Of a stretch of 9,771 bases of DNA, positions 1-5,284 are shown in pieces. The position numbers and the translations under genes were made by a program. The stretch covers positions 1 through 9,771 of the forward strand of contig CAVHZB010000076.1 of NCBI GenBank assembly GCA_963640555.1, written 5' to 3'. The notes under the pieces are model-generated. The model did not search any database and was not told the origin of the DNA. It saw only the letters and a list, made by a program, of their open reading frames with translations. This DNA is from F23-B02 sp963640555 (GTDB lineage Bacteria > Bacillota > Clostridia > Oscillospirales > Oscillospiraceae). Every line of letters starts with the position of its first letter. Within the stretch, counting starts at the first letter, position 1.

Positions 1-61
1 CATAGTCGCTTATCCCGAGGCAAATTGATGCCTCGCCCCGGTAATGGCGCGCGAAAAAACG

Positions 62-266
62 GATGAGGTGTAATTAAATCGTGCCGATGGCATCAATATT
101 GAGTCGGCTTACGCCGAGATTTATTCCCACCTCATCAGTCAGGCTTCGCCGACAGCTCCCTTTACGCAAGGGAGCCAAGGGTGCACTGGCGTTACGCGGC
201 GATATATCGGTTTCGCCGGCACTTTCCGGTCGGGACACCGCAATGACCGTATCCGCAGGTGCGGAG
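62..266. repeat. Intergenic palindromic repeat cluster, copy A
   Basis: This gene-free stretch between the window edge and the rpsI terminator is built from palindromes. Positions 62-70 (gatgaggtg) pair perfectly with 129-137 (cacctcatc) and enclose two small hairpins: tgcc/ggca at 82-92 and cggc/gccg at about 105-116. Next come a bulged hairpin at 138-153 and a 7-bp hairpin in the 28-bp block 151-178 (ctccctt/aagggag). The 48-bp core at 219-266 follows. Block 81-139 resembles 4993-5052. Block 151-178 is identical to 4873-4900, and core 219-266 is identical to 5191-5238. I see no ribosome binding site or convincing gene. Another 7-bp hairpin (cgaggca/tgcctcg) lies at 16-35, outside the shared blocks; otherwise nothing is recognisable in 1-61. 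Confidence 0.85.
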
Positions 267-275
267 AAACGCATT

Positions 276-323
276 AAAAAAACGCCCGAAAAAGCTGATA
301 AATCAGTTTTTTCAGGCGTTTTT
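276..323 (-). terminator. Rho-independent terminator of rplM-rpsI
   Basis: Read on the minus strand, this begins 31 nt after the rpsI stop. The stem runs aaaaacgcc against ggcgttttt, continues through a G-U pair and an A5/T5 block, has one mismatch and closes with ctga/tcag around a ttta loop. It ends in a run of seven Ts. The plus strand also ends in five Ts, so it could work in both directions. Repeat copy A begins 10 nt further downstream. Confidence 0.85.
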
Positions 324-353
324 GAAGCAATTTGATTGTAAAATCGCGGGTGA

Positions 354-764
354 TCAGCGCTTGCTGAACTGAGGAGCGCGACGTGCGGCCTTGAGACCGT
401 ACTTCTTACGCTCTTTCATTCTCGGGTCGCGGGTCAGGAAGCCTGCGGCCTTGAGGGATGCGCGGTAGCTCTCATCGACGAGGAGCAGTGCGCGGGAGAT
501 GCCGTGACGGATGGCGCCGGCCTGACCGGAAACGCCGCCGCCGTGGACGGTAGCCTCGATATCGACCTTGCCGACGGTGCCGGTGGTGACCAGAGGCTGA
601 CGAACGATGAGCTTCAGGGTCTCGAGACCGAAGTAGTCGTCTATATCACGGCCGTTGATGGTGATAACACCGGTGCCGTTGGGGATGAGGTGAACGCGGG
701 CAACAGAACTCTTTCTGCGTCCGGTGCCGTACATATACGGTCTTTTGCACTTATAGGTTGCCAT
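354..764 (-). CDS. rpsI: 30S ribosomal protein S9 (uS9)
   Basis: S9 is a small-subunit head protein whose C-terminal tail reaches towards the P-site tRNA. The 136-residue product has the typical N-terminal GTGRRKSSVARV (residues 13-24), the central HGGGVSGQAGAIRHGISRAL (74-93), DPRMKERKKYGLKAARRAPQ (113-132) and the family's C-terminal SKR end. Its length is close to the usual 130 or so residues. The start is supported by taggagga upstream with 7 nt spacing. It is the second gene of an rplM-rpsI operon, with only 15 nt between the rplM stop and this ATG, and the ribosome binding site sits inside that gap. It therefore probably depends on the rplM promoter and leader. A terminator follows. Confidence 0.98.
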   Translation of the reverse strand: MATYKCKRPYMYGTGRRKSSVARVHLIPNGTGVITINGRDIDDYFGLETLKLIVRQPLVTTGTVGKVDIEATVHGGGVSGQAGAIRHGISRALLLVDESYRASLKAAGFLTRDPRMKERKKYGLKAARRAPQFSKR

Positions 765-779
765 ATTCTCTTCCTCCTA

Positions 780-1208
780 TCAACGATCCCAAACTTCGGG
801 CTTCTGAGCTGCATGGGTGTGCTCTGCACCGGCGAAAACGCGCAGACGCTTGAGCTGCCACTGAGCGATGGTGTTCTTCTGAAGCATACCGCGGACTGCC
901 AGGCGCATTGCCAGCTCCGGACGCTTTGCCATCAGGTGCTTGTACTGAGTCTCCTTCAGACCGCCGACCCAGCCGGAGTGAGTACGATAGTACTTCTGCT
1001 CGAGCTTCTTGCCGGTGAGGACCGCATCCTTGGCGTTTATGATAATTACATAGTCGCCGCAGTCGACATGAGGAGTATAGGTGGTTTTGAGCTTGCCGCG
1101 AAGCAGATCGGCGGCAGCGGCAGCAGTCTTGCCGAGGGGCTTGCCTGCTGCGTCAAGGATATACCATTTTCTTTCAACGGTCTCCTTGGTAAGCATTGTC
1201 GTGGACAT
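780..1208 (-). CDS. rplM: 50S ribosomal protein L13 (uL13)
   Basis: L13 is an early-assembling large-subunit protein that binds 23S rRNA. The 142-residue product carries WYILDAAGKPLGKTA (residues 15-29), HVDCGDYVIIINA (47-59), the family signature around AVRGMLQKNT (104-113) and LRVFAGAEHTHAAQKPE (122-138). The length fits the family (about 145). The reading frame is open for another 16 codons upstream, but the ATG at 1208 is preferred. It has ggagg with 7 nt spacing, and the longer version would run through AT-rich leader sequence with no ribosome binding site. It is followed after 15 nt by rpsI in the usual bacterial operon. A near-consensus promoter and a hairpin leader lie upstream. Confidence 0.98.
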   Translation of the reverse strand: MSTTMLTKETVERKWYILDAAGKPLGKTAAAAADLLRGKLKTTYTPHVDCGDYVIIINAKDAVLTGKKLEQKYYRTHSGWVGGLKETQYKHLMAKRPELAMRLAVRGMLQKNTIAQWQLKRLRVFAGAEHTHAAQKPEVWDR

Positions 1209-1291
1209 GTTTGTGCCTCCAAAATAATAAATAATACTTTGACTTTTAAGCGGCACGCTATTAAAATATGTGCATTACAAAAATAGCGTGC
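1209..1291 (-). ncRNA. Candidate L13 leader (autoregulatory 5' UTR of rplM-rpsI)
   Basis: The predicted transcript starts near 1291, directly at a perfect 10-bp stem: gcacgctatt (minus strand, 1291-1282) pairs with aatagcgtgc (1262-1253). The 19-nt loop contains a smaller possible ugu/aca pairing. About 44 nt of AT-rich sequence then lead to the rplM ribosome binding site. A putative L13 leader family is known upstream of rplM-rpsI in low-GC Gram-positives, and both the position and the single compact hairpin fit. I cannot score it against the covariance model, and autoregulation by L13 is inferred. Confidence 0.65.
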
Positions 1292-1297
1292 TTTATT

Positions 1298-1326
1298 TTT
1301 ATACCACAGCGGCAGTGCCGTGTCAA
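1298..1326 (-). promoter_or_regulatory. Sigma-A promoter of rplM-rpsI
   Basis: On the minus strand, TTGACA (1326-1321) is followed after exactly 17 nt by TATAAA (1303-1298). A TGG immediately before the -10 gives an extended -10. This is one mismatch from the housekeeping consensus, as expected for a ribosomal protein operon. The start point would fall near 1291, at the base of the leader hairpin. Confidence 0.88.
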
Positions 1327-1430
1327 CGGCAATTTTAATTTTCGGAGTCGAAGCTCTCAAATGCTCTCAAATACTCTTGAAATCTGCCGTATGCTTAAAT
1401 TCGTTTTTATGTTTTCTCGGAGGAATTGCA

Positions 1431-2165
1431 ATGGATGTACGGGCGCTCAACGAGTTTTCGGGCATTATCCGCAAGGCGGTCGACGACTACAATATGATAA
1501 ATGAGGGCGACAAGGTGGCTGTCGGCGTTTCCGGCGGCAAGGACAGCATGCTGCTCCTGCTGGCCTTAAAGCACCTGCAAAGCTACTATCCCAAGCACTT
1601 TGAGCTTGAGGCGATAACGATAGAGCTCGGCTTTGAGGGCATGGATTTCACGCCCGTGCGCGATATGTGCGCAGAGCTCGGCATACCCTACACCTGCCTG
1701 AAAACGGACATCAAGGAGATAGTTTTCGATGTGCGCAAGGAGGATAACCCCTGCTCGCTGTGCGCAAAGATGCGCAGAGGCGCGCTCAACGACGCGATAC
1801 GCGCCCGCGGTATATCCAAGCTCGCGCTGGGGCATCATTTCGACGATGCGGTCGAAACATTTCTCATGAGCCTGCTGTTCGAGGGGCGGCTGAGCTGCTT
1901 CAGACCGGTGACATACATGGACCGCAGCGGCGTTACCCAGATCCGGCCGCTGATATATGCCGGCGAGCAGAAGATAATAAACCTTGCCGACGCGCTGGAG
2001 GTACCGATAGTGGAAAATCCCTGTCCGCAGGACAAGGCAAGCAAGCGATATGAGATAAAGCAGCTCATAAAGCTTCTCTCCGCCGACTATCCCGACATGA
2101 AAAGCAAGGTTTTCGGCGCGATGCAGCGCCTGCCGCTGCCCGGCTGGGGCATAGAAAAGCCTTGA
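1431..2165 (+). CDS. ttcA: TtcA-like tRNA 2-thiocytidine synthetase (PP-loop ATPase)
   Basis: TtcA-family enzymes adenylate a tRNA base with ATP and insert sulfur, giving 2-thiocytidine at position 32, with an Fe-S cluster. The 244-residue product has the PP-loop VGVSGGKDSM at residues 31-40, GHHFDDAVETFLMSLLF at 134-150, a Cys pair at C108 and C111 (PCSLC) and a third Cys at C198 (NPCPQ). This matches the CxxC-plus-one-Cys cluster ligands of TtcA. It is shorter than the roughly 310-residue enterobacterial enzyme, as in many clostridial homologues. The frame is open 37 codons further upstream, but the ATG at 1431 has ggaggaa with good spacing. It is divergent from rplM, and I see no convincing promoter in the intergenic region. 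The exact tRNA target is inferred; a related thiolase with another base specificity is possible. Confidence 0.82.
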   Translation: MDVRALNEFSGIIRKAVDDYNMINEGDKVAVGVSGGKDSMLLLLALKHLQSYYPKHFELEAITIELGFEGMDFTPVRDMCAELGIPYTCLKTDIKEIVFDVRKEDNPCSLCAKMRRGALNDAIRARGISKLALGHHFDDAVETFLMSLLFEGRLSCFRPVTYMDRSGVTQIRPLIYAGEQKIINLADALEVPIVENPCPQDKASKRYEIKQLIKLLSADYPDMKSKVFGAMQRLPLPGWGIEKP

Positions 2166-2190
2166 AACCGCGGGAATGAAATGGTAAAAT
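2162..2190 (+). promoter_or_regulatory. Possible promoter of the Xaa-Pro peptidase gene
   Basis: TTGAAA (2162-2167) overlaps the ttcA stop codon. It is followed after 17 nt by TAAAAT (2185-2190), preceded by TGG. The predicted start near 2197 would leave only about 10 nt before the ATG and would fall within the ggagg (2196-2200). It may therefore be weak or fortuitous, with the gene mainly read through from ttcA. Confidence 0.45.
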
Positions 2191-2206
2191 CAAATGGAGG
2201 CGTACT

Positions 2207-3277
2207 ATGAACAGACTTGCAGGGATACGCGGAAGGCTCGCCGAGGCCGGACTTGACGCGGTGCTGATAACGGACGAGAAAAACCAGCGCTATGCGACGG
2301 GCTTTGCGTTTACCGACGGCGCGGTGCTCGTAACGGGTGAAAGGGCGTTTCTGTTTACCGATTCGCGCTATATAGAGGCGGCGGAAAAAGCCGTTTCGCC
2401 GGATATCGAGCTCCGGCTTTTCGGCGCGGGCAGACGCCTGACGCAGCTCGTGTGCGAGGCGGCGCGGGAGTGCGGCGTCAGATCGCTCGGCGCGGAGGAG
2501 TTTTCCCTGCCGCACGGAGAGTATCTGGCGTGGGAAAAGCGCCTCGGCATGGAGCTCACGCCGTGTCAGCGCATATTCAACGAGCTGCGCGCATCAAAGG
2601 ACGAGGACGAGCTGCGGAGCATGCGCCTTGCGCAGTCGATAGCCGAAAGAGCGCTTGAGGATGTGCTCGGCATAATCCGCCCCGGCATGACCGAGCGGGA
2701 TATCGCAGCCGAGATAACCTACCGGCTTTTAAAGCACGGAGGCGAGGGCAACAGCTTTGACCCGATCGCGGTGACGGGGGCAAATTCGAGCATGCCGCAC
2801 GGCGTGCCGTCGGATGCCGCCGTAAAGACCGGCGACTTCGTTACCATGGATTTCGGCTGCCTCAAAAACGGCTACTGCTCGGACATGACGCGCACCGTCG
2901 CGGTGGGTCATGCCACGGATGAAATGAAGAATGTGTATGACACCGTTCTCAGAGCGCAGCTTGCCGGCATAAAAAAAGCCGCGGCCGGCGTTACCGGAGC
3001 GGAGATAGACGGTGCCGCGCGCAGCGTTATAGCCCGGGCGGGCTTCGGCGACTGTTTCGGTCATGCCTTCGGGCATTCGCTGGGGCTTTATATCCATGAG
3101 CAGCCCGCGGCGGCTCCGTCGGTGAAAACGCCCATGCCCTGCGGCGCGGTAATTTCGGCAGAGCCGGGGATATACCTGCCCGGTAAGTTCGGCGTAAGGA
3201 TAGAGGATGTGCTCGTTCTGCGCGAGGGCGGCTGCGAGGTCATTACGAAGGCTCCCAAGGAGCTTTTGATCTTATAG
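2207..3277 (+). CDS. Xaa-Pro aminopeptidase/dipeptidase, family M24B
   Basis: This is a cytoplasmic dinuclear-metal peptidase that cleaves the bond before proline. The 356-residue product has a creatinase-type N-terminal domain (about 1-125) and a pita-bread catalytic domain (about 135-352). All five expected metal ligands are visible: D215 (MDFG), D226 (SDMTRT), H290 (GHAFGHS), E319 (SAEPG) and E333 (RIED). Substrate-contacting histidines are H198 (MPHG) and H297 (YIHEQP). The length is normal. The start at 2207 follows ggagg with 6 nt spacing. It lies 41 nt after ttcA and 17 nt before a small membrane protein gene, with efp next. An M24B peptidase immediately upstream of efp is also the arrangement around yqhT in Bacillus subtilis. 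A link to recycling of proline peptides is inferred from that order. Confidence 0.93.
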   Translation: MNRLAGIRGRLAEAGLDAVLITDEKNQRYATGFAFTDGAVLVTGERAFLFTDSRYIEAAEKAVSPDIELRLFGAGRRLTQLVCEAARECGVRSLGAEEFSLPHGEYLAWEKRLGMELTPCQRIFNELRASKDEDELRSMRLAQSIAERALEDVLGIIRPGMTERDIAAEITYRLLKHGGEGNSFDPIAVTGANSSMPHGVPSDAAVKTGDFVTMDFGCLKNGYCSDMTRTVAVGHATDEMKNVYDTVLRAQLAGIKKAAAGVTGAEIDGAARSVIARAGFGDCFGHAFGHSLGLYIHEQPAAAPSVKTPMPCGAVISAEPGIYLPGKFGVRIEDVLVLREGGCEVITKAPKELLIL

Positions 3278-3294
3278 GAAAAGGAGAGAGTTTA

Positions 3295-3543
3295 ATGGCA
3301 AAGGGAAAGAAAAAAGAAAAAGAAAAGAGGATATCGCTCACGCCGTTTCTGTGGATCGGCTTCATCATCGTGATCGCAACGGCGCTGCTGCAAAACATCA
3401 TTCCGGACTTTTCTGAGGGACTGAGGAACATACTGTACCTGCTCGGAGTGCTGTCCATGGTCGTTTATATGATCCAGATAGCCTTTGAAAAACGCACCGG
3501 CAAGAGAGAAAACGGCGTGCCCGTGAGCAAAAGCAGAAAATAA
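3295..3543 (+). CDS. Small two-helix membrane protein of unknown function
   Basis: I do not recognise this 82-residue product. It opens with a very basic stretch (AKGKKKEKEKR, residues 2-12). Two hydrophobic segments follow, at about 16-34 (PFLWIGFIIVIATALLQN) and 46-63 (ILYLLGVLSMVVYMIQIA), joined by a short loop containing NIIPDFSEG. The tail is basic (KRTGKRENGVPVSKSRK). The charge pattern suggests a helical hairpin with both ends in the cytoplasm. The gene is real by context: aggag precedes the ATG, it begins 17 nt after the peptidase stop, and it is followed by a separate efp promoter. It is probably co-transcribed with the peptidase. No enzymatic motif is visible, and no function should be assigned. 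Confidence 0.82.
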   Translation: MAKGKKKEKEKRISLTPFLWIGFIIVIATALLQNIIPDFSEGLRNILYLLGVLSMVVYMIQIAFEKRTGKRENGVPVSKSRK

Positions 3544-3545
3544 TC

Positions 3546-3574
3546 TTGCAATGTGGCACTGTTTAATGTAAAAT
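3546..3574 (+). promoter_or_regulatory. Sigma-A promoter of efp
   Basis: TTGCAA (3546-3551) and TAAAAT (3569-3574) are separated by 17 nt. They begin just after the stop codon of the small membrane protein gene. The predicted start near 3581 leaves a leader of about 45 nt with no strong hairpin. The -35 is identical to that of the rpsT promoter (TTGCAA), which supports the call. Confidence 0.78.
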
Positions 3575-3625
3575 AGTTGGGCTATAGACGAATATTATAT
3601 TTACAACATAGGAGGATAACCTATT

Positions 3626-4189
3626 ATGCCTATTTTAGCAGGTGATTTCAGAAACGGCGTTACCTTTGAGATGGACGGCCAGGTCATGCAGGTCGTCGAG
3701 TTCCAGCATGTCAAGCCCGGCAAGGGCGCGGCGTTCGTGCGCACCAAAATGAAGAATGTCATCACCGGCGCAGTCACCGAGACTTCCTTCAACCCCACTG
3801 CAAAGTTTGAAAACGCTACCGTAGAGCGCAGAAACATGGAATACAGCTATAACGACGGCGGTCTGTACTACTTCATGGATCCCGAGACCTATGAGCTTGA
3901 GCCCGTTGACGAGGCTAACCTCGGCGACAGCTTCAGATTCGTAAAGGAGAACATGGAGTGCACCGTTTACTCCTACAAGGGCAAGGTATACAATGTCGAG
4001 CCCCCGTTCTTCGTCGACCTCGTCGTCACCGACACCGACCCCGGCTTTGCAGGCAACACCGCCACCAACGCGACCAAGCCCGCTACCGTCGAGACCGGAG
4101 CGGAGGTCAAGGTGCCTCTGTTCATCGAGCCCGGTGAGAAGATCCAGATCGACACCCGCACCGGCGAGTATCTCGGCCGTGCAAAATAA
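3626..4189 (+). CDS. efp: Elongation factor P
   Basis: EF-P binds the ribosome between the P and E sites and relieves stalling at polyproline stretches. The 187-residue product has the full three-domain layout: KOW-like domain I (about 1-65), then two OB-fold domains (about 66-130 and 131-187). The tip loop reads HVKPGKGAAFVRTK (residues 28-41). K33 corresponds to the lysine that is modified in other bacteria (K34 in E. coli, 5-aminopentanolated K32 in B. subtilis). The C-terminal signature around FIEPGEKIQIDTRTGEYLGR (166-185) is present. The start follows ggagga with about 10 nt spacing. No genes for the EpmA-type modification are in the window, so the modification state is unknown. It has its own promoter and sits downstream of the Xaa-Pro peptidase. 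Confidence 0.98.
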   Translation: MPILAGDFRNGVTFEMDGQVMQVVEFQHVKPGKGAAFVRTKMKNVITGAVTETSFNPTAKFENATVERRNMEYSYNDGGLYYFMDPETYELEPVDEANLGDSFRFVKENMECTVYSYKGKVYNVEPPFFVDLVVTDTDPGFAGNTATNATKPATVETGAEVKVPLFIEPGEKIQIDTRTGEYLGRAK

Positions 4190-4205
4190 GGTCTTGCACG
4201 AGACC
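4190..4205 (+). other. Small hairpin after efp
   Basis: ggtctt (4190-4195) and gagacc (4200-4205) form a 5-bp stem plus a U-G pair around a gcac loop, starting directly after the efp stop. Only gtttg follows, so it is at most a leaky attenuator or an mRNA 3'-end stabiliser, and read-through into the next gene is likely. A weak promoter-like TTGAAA (4208-4213) with TATCAA (4232-4237) lies just beyond. Confidence 0.35.
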
Positions 4206-4265
4206 GTTTGAAACGAATGTGTCCGCATGAATATCAAAGCCCAACCGAAAAAGGAGGAACGGAAA

Positions 4266-4721
4266 ATGACAGCAAGTGAAAAGGTAGCATATCTCAAGGG
4301 TCTGGCAGAGGGTCTTGGCATCAAGGACAGCACGAATGAGGGTAAGCTCATGCTTGCCGTTATTGATGTTCTGGATTCAATGGCCGACGATATTGAGGCC
4401 GTCGAGGCTCACGCCGCCGGTCTGTCCGACTGCATAAACGACATCAGCGAGGACATGGAGTACCTCGAAGATCTCTGCCTTGACGATTATGACGAGGACG
4501 AGGAAAATATCTGCGATGCCGACGATGGCGAGTACGATGAGCCCTGCTCCGGCTGCTGCGGAGGCTGCGGCGATGATCAGGAGTACGAGGTGACATGCCC
4601 GAAATGCGGCGAGACGATCACCGTGTATGAGGAGGATCTCGATTTCGGCTCCATCCGCTGTCCGAAATGTGATTCCGAGCTCGAGTTTGACCTCGATGAT
4701 GAGTCCGATCAGGACAAGTAA
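4266..4721 (+). CDS. Acidic zinc-ribbon protein with CD1247-type N-terminal domain
   Basis: The 151-residue product starts with MTASEKVAYLKGLAEGLGIK (1-20), followed by a predicted helical region to about residue 70. I recognise this as the N-terminal domain named after CD1247 in Clostridia; its function is unknown. The middle is extremely acidic (about 71-92) and leads to a compact cysteine cluster CSGCCGGC (94-101). The C-terminus is a zinc ribbon with CPKC at 111-114 and again at 132-135, about 17 residues apart, and an acidic tail. The frame is open 13 codons further upstream, but the ATG at 4266 follows aaggagga with suitable spacing. It lies 76 nt after efp and ends before a strong terminator. 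The metal-binding call is strong. Database labels such as transcriptional regulator for such proteins are not supported here, because no DNA-binding helix-turn-helix is visible. Confidence 0.85.
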   Translation: MTASEKVAYLKGLAEGLGIKDSTNEGKLMLAVIDVLDSMADDIEAVEAHAAGLSDCINDISEDMEYLEDLCLDDYDEDEENICDADDGEYDEPCSGCCGGCGDDQEYEVTCPKCGETITVYEEDLDFGSIRCPKCDSELEFDLDDESDQDK

Positions 4722-4736
4722 TAGCAGAATAAACAG

Positions 4737-4822
4737 AAAGAGAGTGTGCCTTGAAGTGCACCAGTTTGTACTGTCTGTACAAACTGGTGCACTTCACTTC
4801 ACCGAGGCACGCTCTCTTTTTT
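4737..4822 (+). terminator. Long nested hairpin terminator after the efp cluster
   Basis: The outer stem pairs 4737-4751 with 4805-4819 (15 bp, one G-U pair) and is followed by a T run at 4817-4822. Inside it sits a perfect 19-bp stem: gaagtgcaccagtttgtac (4753-4771) pairs with 4777-4795 around a tgtct loop. One base on the 5' side (4752) and nine on the 3' side (4796-4804) are unpaired between the two stems. The total of about 34 bp is far longer than a normal terminator. It begins 15 nt after the stop of the zinc-ribbon gene. Confidence 0.85.
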
Positions 4823-4855
4823 ATCATTATCTTTTATCGCGGAAACACGATCCCT

Positions 4856-5238
4856 CAGTCAGCCGTGCGGCTGACAGCTCCCTTTACGCAAGGGAGCCAA
4901 TGGCGGTGCCTTTTCATTCAGCGAACTCACGGAGTGCGCTGCCTCCCTTGTGCAAAGGGAGGTGGGTCGGCGTAAGCCGAGCCGGAGGGATTGTGCCGCA
5001 GGCAACAATGTTGTGTCGGCTTACGCCGAGAATATATTCTCACCTCATCAGTGCCACTCGCCGTGGCGGGCAATGCGCTGCCAACATTGGCAATTTGTTT
5101 AACTGCGTTGTCACGGTAACGCACTGCGGAAGGGCTTTTGCCAATTGTCTTCCCCTCAAAGGGGAAGACAAGGGCGCTCCGGTTTCGGCTGCACTTTCCG
5201 GTCGGGACACCGCAATGACCGTATCCGCAGGTGCGGAG
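4856..5238. repeat. Intergenic palindromic repeat mosaic, copy B
   Basis: This region between convergent gene ends has no supportable gene. In order it holds: a 7-bp hairpin gtcagcc/ggctgac (4858-4875); the 28-bp block 4873-4900, identical to 151-178; an 8-bp hairpin cctccctt/aagggagg (4942-4962); a 14-bp inverted repeat, each arm itself a hairpin (4967-4980 and 5016-5029); block 4993-5052, similar to 81-139; stretch 5053-5182 absent from copy A, with a 12-bp stem ttgtcttcccct/aggggaagacaa (5145-5171, loop caa); and the 48-bp core 5191-5238, identical to 219-266. Stretch 4823-4855 shows nothing recognisable. Compared with copy A the shared blocks are in a different order. Confidence 0.85.
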
Positions 5239-5257
5239 GTTCGCCTCTGAAAAACCG

Positions 5258-5284
5258 CCTCCGAAAAAGCTTTAAGCTTTTGGG
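5258..5284 (-). terminator. Possible weak terminator overlapping the serS stop
   Basis: On the minus strand, aaaagc/gctttt pair around a ttaaa loop that contains the serS stop codon, followed by one more T and then cgga. The flanking tcc/gga could extend the stem. It lacks a clear T run beyond the stem, so termination may be inefficient. A second hairpin, gagg/cctc with a cgaa loop, lies just beyond at about 5237-5248. Confidence 0.3.

Noticed and set aside
200..209. Palindrome cgatatatcg as an operator
   Set aside because: A ten-base palindrome inside a repeat cluster with no adjacent promoter; expected by chance often enough.
74..274. Minus-strand open frame giving APADTVIAVSRP, also readable in copies B and C
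   Set aside because: The shared peptide follows from the shared nucleotide repeat. There is no ribosome binding site before the ATG, which sits right after a terminator T run, and too few differences exist to show codon-level selection.
504..1286. Long plus-strand open frame of 260 codons
   Set aside because: It runs antisense across rpsI and rplM, which are unmistakable genes; it has no family features and no ribosome binding site.
1320..1430. 37-residue N-terminal extension of the TtcA-like protein
   Set aside because: No ribosome binding site at 1320, while ggaggaa precedes 1431, where family similarity begins.
3635..4351. Minus-strand open frame of 238 codons
   Set aside because: Antisense shadow of efp, caused by its GC-rich third positions.
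4751..4975. Small plus-strand frame starting in the terminator (KCTSLY, KLVHFTS)
   Set aside because: It is a translation of the palindrome and repeats; no ribosome binding site.
4856..5238. CRISPR array
   Set aside because: Repeated units are not evenly spaced or identical in series, there are no spacers of constant length, and no cas genes are present.
4627..5250. Plus-strand open frame across the terminator and repeat mosaic
   Set aside because: It overlaps the zinc-ribbon gene, the terminator hairpin and palindromic repeats, and the product is low-complexity repeat translation.
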